8,331 nucleotides of DNA from Alphaproteobacteria bacterium (lineage in GTDB: Bacteria > Pseudomonadota > Alphaproteobacteria > Micavibrionales > Micavibrionaceae). A program made the translations under genes and the position numbers. The stretch's first letter is position 1. Every line of letters begins with the position of its first letter. The stretch is taken from positions 1 through 8,331 of the forward strand of contig JAUILO010000109.1 in the NCBI GenBank assembly GCA_030432775.1, in the 5' to 3' direction. Shown in pieces: positions 6,951 through 8,331 of this stretch. Under the pieces are notes generated by a model that saw only the letters and a list, made by a program, of their open reading frames with translations, was not told the DNA's origin and searched no databases.

Positions 6951-8318
6951 ATGATCCCTTTTAATCCCGAATTTCATAGGCAAATATGGCTGGAATTTTC
7001 AACAATGAGGCTAATCGGTATGCCCGTAGTGCTTGGTTTAATCTTTTATCTGGCAAGCCTTGGGGATGATCCGACCAAAACAGTAGGAGCAGCCACATAT
7101 CTATATTTCATTATCGTCATTTTATGGGGCAATTTCAGAGCCGTGAACAGCCTGCATGACGAAGTGCAGGAAAACACATGGGACTTCCAGAAAATGTCCC
7201 CGCAATCCGCATGGAGTCTTGTAATAGGCAAGTTATTCGGTGCGACCTCCTATGTCTGGTATGGCGGCTTTATGTGTCTTGCCGTCCTGCTATACCAATT
7301 GATTACAACCGAAGCTGGCGCGGATAAGTCCGCCATGGATATTGCGCATCTGTTTTTAATATATATCGGCGTTGGTATTCTTGGTCATACTGCTGGCCTG
7401 ATCTTTTGTTTACAAGACATATCTTACCGCCTGATGAAAGGCAGAATGGCGATGGCAGCCTATACGATTCTAGCGATCTTGCTATCATCATCACTATTTG
7501 GCACAGCCAATGTCGCGACCGAAGTGAACTATAAATACCAAGGCAGTGTGAACTGGTTCGGTATGGACTATAACCCGCAAATATTTCAACTCATGACTTT
7601 GGCCTTCTTCGTATTCTGGGCTTTAATCGGCCTATACAGGTCCATGCGCAAGGAACTGCAATATCGCGATGGCCCTATTGCATGGCTCAGCTTTTTGGTA
7701 ACACTTATCCTTTATTTTACCGGCTTTGCCGATGAGGGGTTATTTGGCGACAAAATCAATTTGCGCAAAGGCGTTATCTTTGCCAATGCTCTATTCATCA
7801 GCGGATCATTTGTTTACATCTGGGCCTATCTTGAAGCACGCGACACCGTCGCTTATAAGCGCTTCTTTAATGCTATAAAAGCCAAAGACTGGTTCAAAAC
7901 ATATGAAAACCTACCGAAATGGATACTAACAAGCGCCGTGATGATGTTGTCATGGATAGGGCTTTTGACAATCGGCCCTGATGTCAGCAATTTTGAAGGC
8001 TATTACATCTTTTTGACTGCGCTCATTTTGTTCATGTGTCGTGACCTTGGCGTCTTGCATCTATTGTTCTTTAGTAAAAAGAACAGACGTGCCCCGCTCA
8101 CATTTATACTATATATGGCTGTGTTCTATGTCATTTTACCGCTCATTGAAAATGCGAGCAATCCGCTAAGCGCCAAAGGCTGGGGCATCTTCCTACCTAT
8201 TCCGGGTGAAAACGCCTTCCTTGGCCTTGGTCCGATCAGCATCCAGCTTTTAATAGTCGGCACATTGGTAAAGAAACAGTGGCTTAGCAAGGAAAAGAAA
8301 GTCCTCGCGAATAATTAG
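6951..8318 (+). CDS. Probable ABC-2 type transporter permease, double length (about 12 membrane helices)
   Basis: The 455-aa polytopic inner-membrane protein starts 11 bp after the ATPase gene and has a strong ribosome binding site, so it is probably the cognate permease. Hydrophobic segments lie at about 21-38, 47-62, 97-118, 130-153, 166-184, 211-229, 243-260, 274-293, 323-342, 349-369, 381-399 and 424-442. A cytoplasmic segment between the second and third helices (DEVQENTWDFQKMSPQSAW, 70-88, followed by GKLFG) resembles the region in ABC-2 permeases that contacts the ATPase. Most ABC-2 permeases have six helices, so this could be two permease units in one chain or a permease domain plus an unrelated membrane domain. 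There is no signal peptide or large periplasmic domain. The substrate is unknown. The gene is complete, ending 13 bases before the window edge. Confidence 0.78.
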   Translation: MIPFNPEFHRQIWLEFSTMRLIGMPVVLGLIFYLASLGDDPTKTVGAATYLYFIIVILWGNFRAVNSLHDEVQENTWDFQKMSPQSAWSLVIGKLFGATSYVWYGGFMCLAVLLYQLITTEAGADKSAMDIAHLFLIYIGVGILGHTAGLIFCLQDISYRLMKGRMAMAAYTILAILLSSSLFGTANVATEVNYKYQGSVNWFGMDYNPQIFQLMTLAFFVFWALIGLYRSMRKELQYRDGPIAWLSFLVTLILYFTGFADEGLFGDKINLRKGVIFANALFISGSFVYIWAYLEARDTVAYKRFFNAIKAKDWFKTYENLPKWILTSAVMMLSWIGLLTIGPDVSNFEGYYIFLTALILFMCRDLGVLHLLFFSKKNRRAPLTFILYMAVFYVILPLIENASNPLSAKGWGIFLPIPGENAFLGLGPISIQLLIVGTLVKKQWLSKEKKVLANN

Positions 8319-8331
8319 GGCTCATACTGCA

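Overview
The window looks like a chromosomal segment of an alphaproteobacterium of moderate GC (43-47% by eye; not computed). Three things point there. The minus strand carries a 14-subunit-type respiratory complex I operon with separate nuoC and nuoD genes. NuoB has the long form (about 190 aa), and NuoE has the C-terminal extension typical of alphaproteobacteria and mitochondria. NuoD carries the alphaproteobacterial/mitochondrial style N-terminal quinone-site sequence. I cannot assign a genus.

Layout, minus strand, read from right to left: nuoA (5647-5276), nuoB (5207-4632), nuoC (4595-3918), nuoD (3921-2707), an unrecognised multi-pass membrane protein gene (2636-1926), nuoE (1860-1207), and nuoF (1207 to the left edge, where it is cut off). 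All seven genes point the same way and are close or overlapping, so they probably form one transcript. A candidate sigma70-like promoter lies upstream of nuoA. Together A-F supply the NADH-oxidising module (E and F) and the quinone-site connecting module (B, C, D), plus one membrane-arm subunit (A). The remaining subunits (G, H, I-N) would be expected beyond position 1.

A 338-bp AT-rich intergenic region (5648-5985) separates this operon from a divergent plus-strand pair. That pair is an ABC-2 type exporter ATPase (5986-6939) and, 11 bp later with a near-perfect Shine-Dalgarno site, a 455-aa membrane protein of about 12 predicted helices (6951-8318) that is probably its permease. The substrate is unknown. 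There is no visible functional link to complex I.

Points for a second look: the unknown membrane protein between nuoD and nuoE; an almost identical 17-nt block at the ends of nuoC and nuoE, which encodes the same KKAGGA tail and provides strong ribosome binding sites for the overlapping nuoD and nuoF starts; the double-length permease with an Asp Q-loop ATPase; and a weak 30-bp periodicity upstream of the ABC genes. I saw no RNA genes, insertion sequences or CRISPR arrays, and no clearly novel defence or mobile system.
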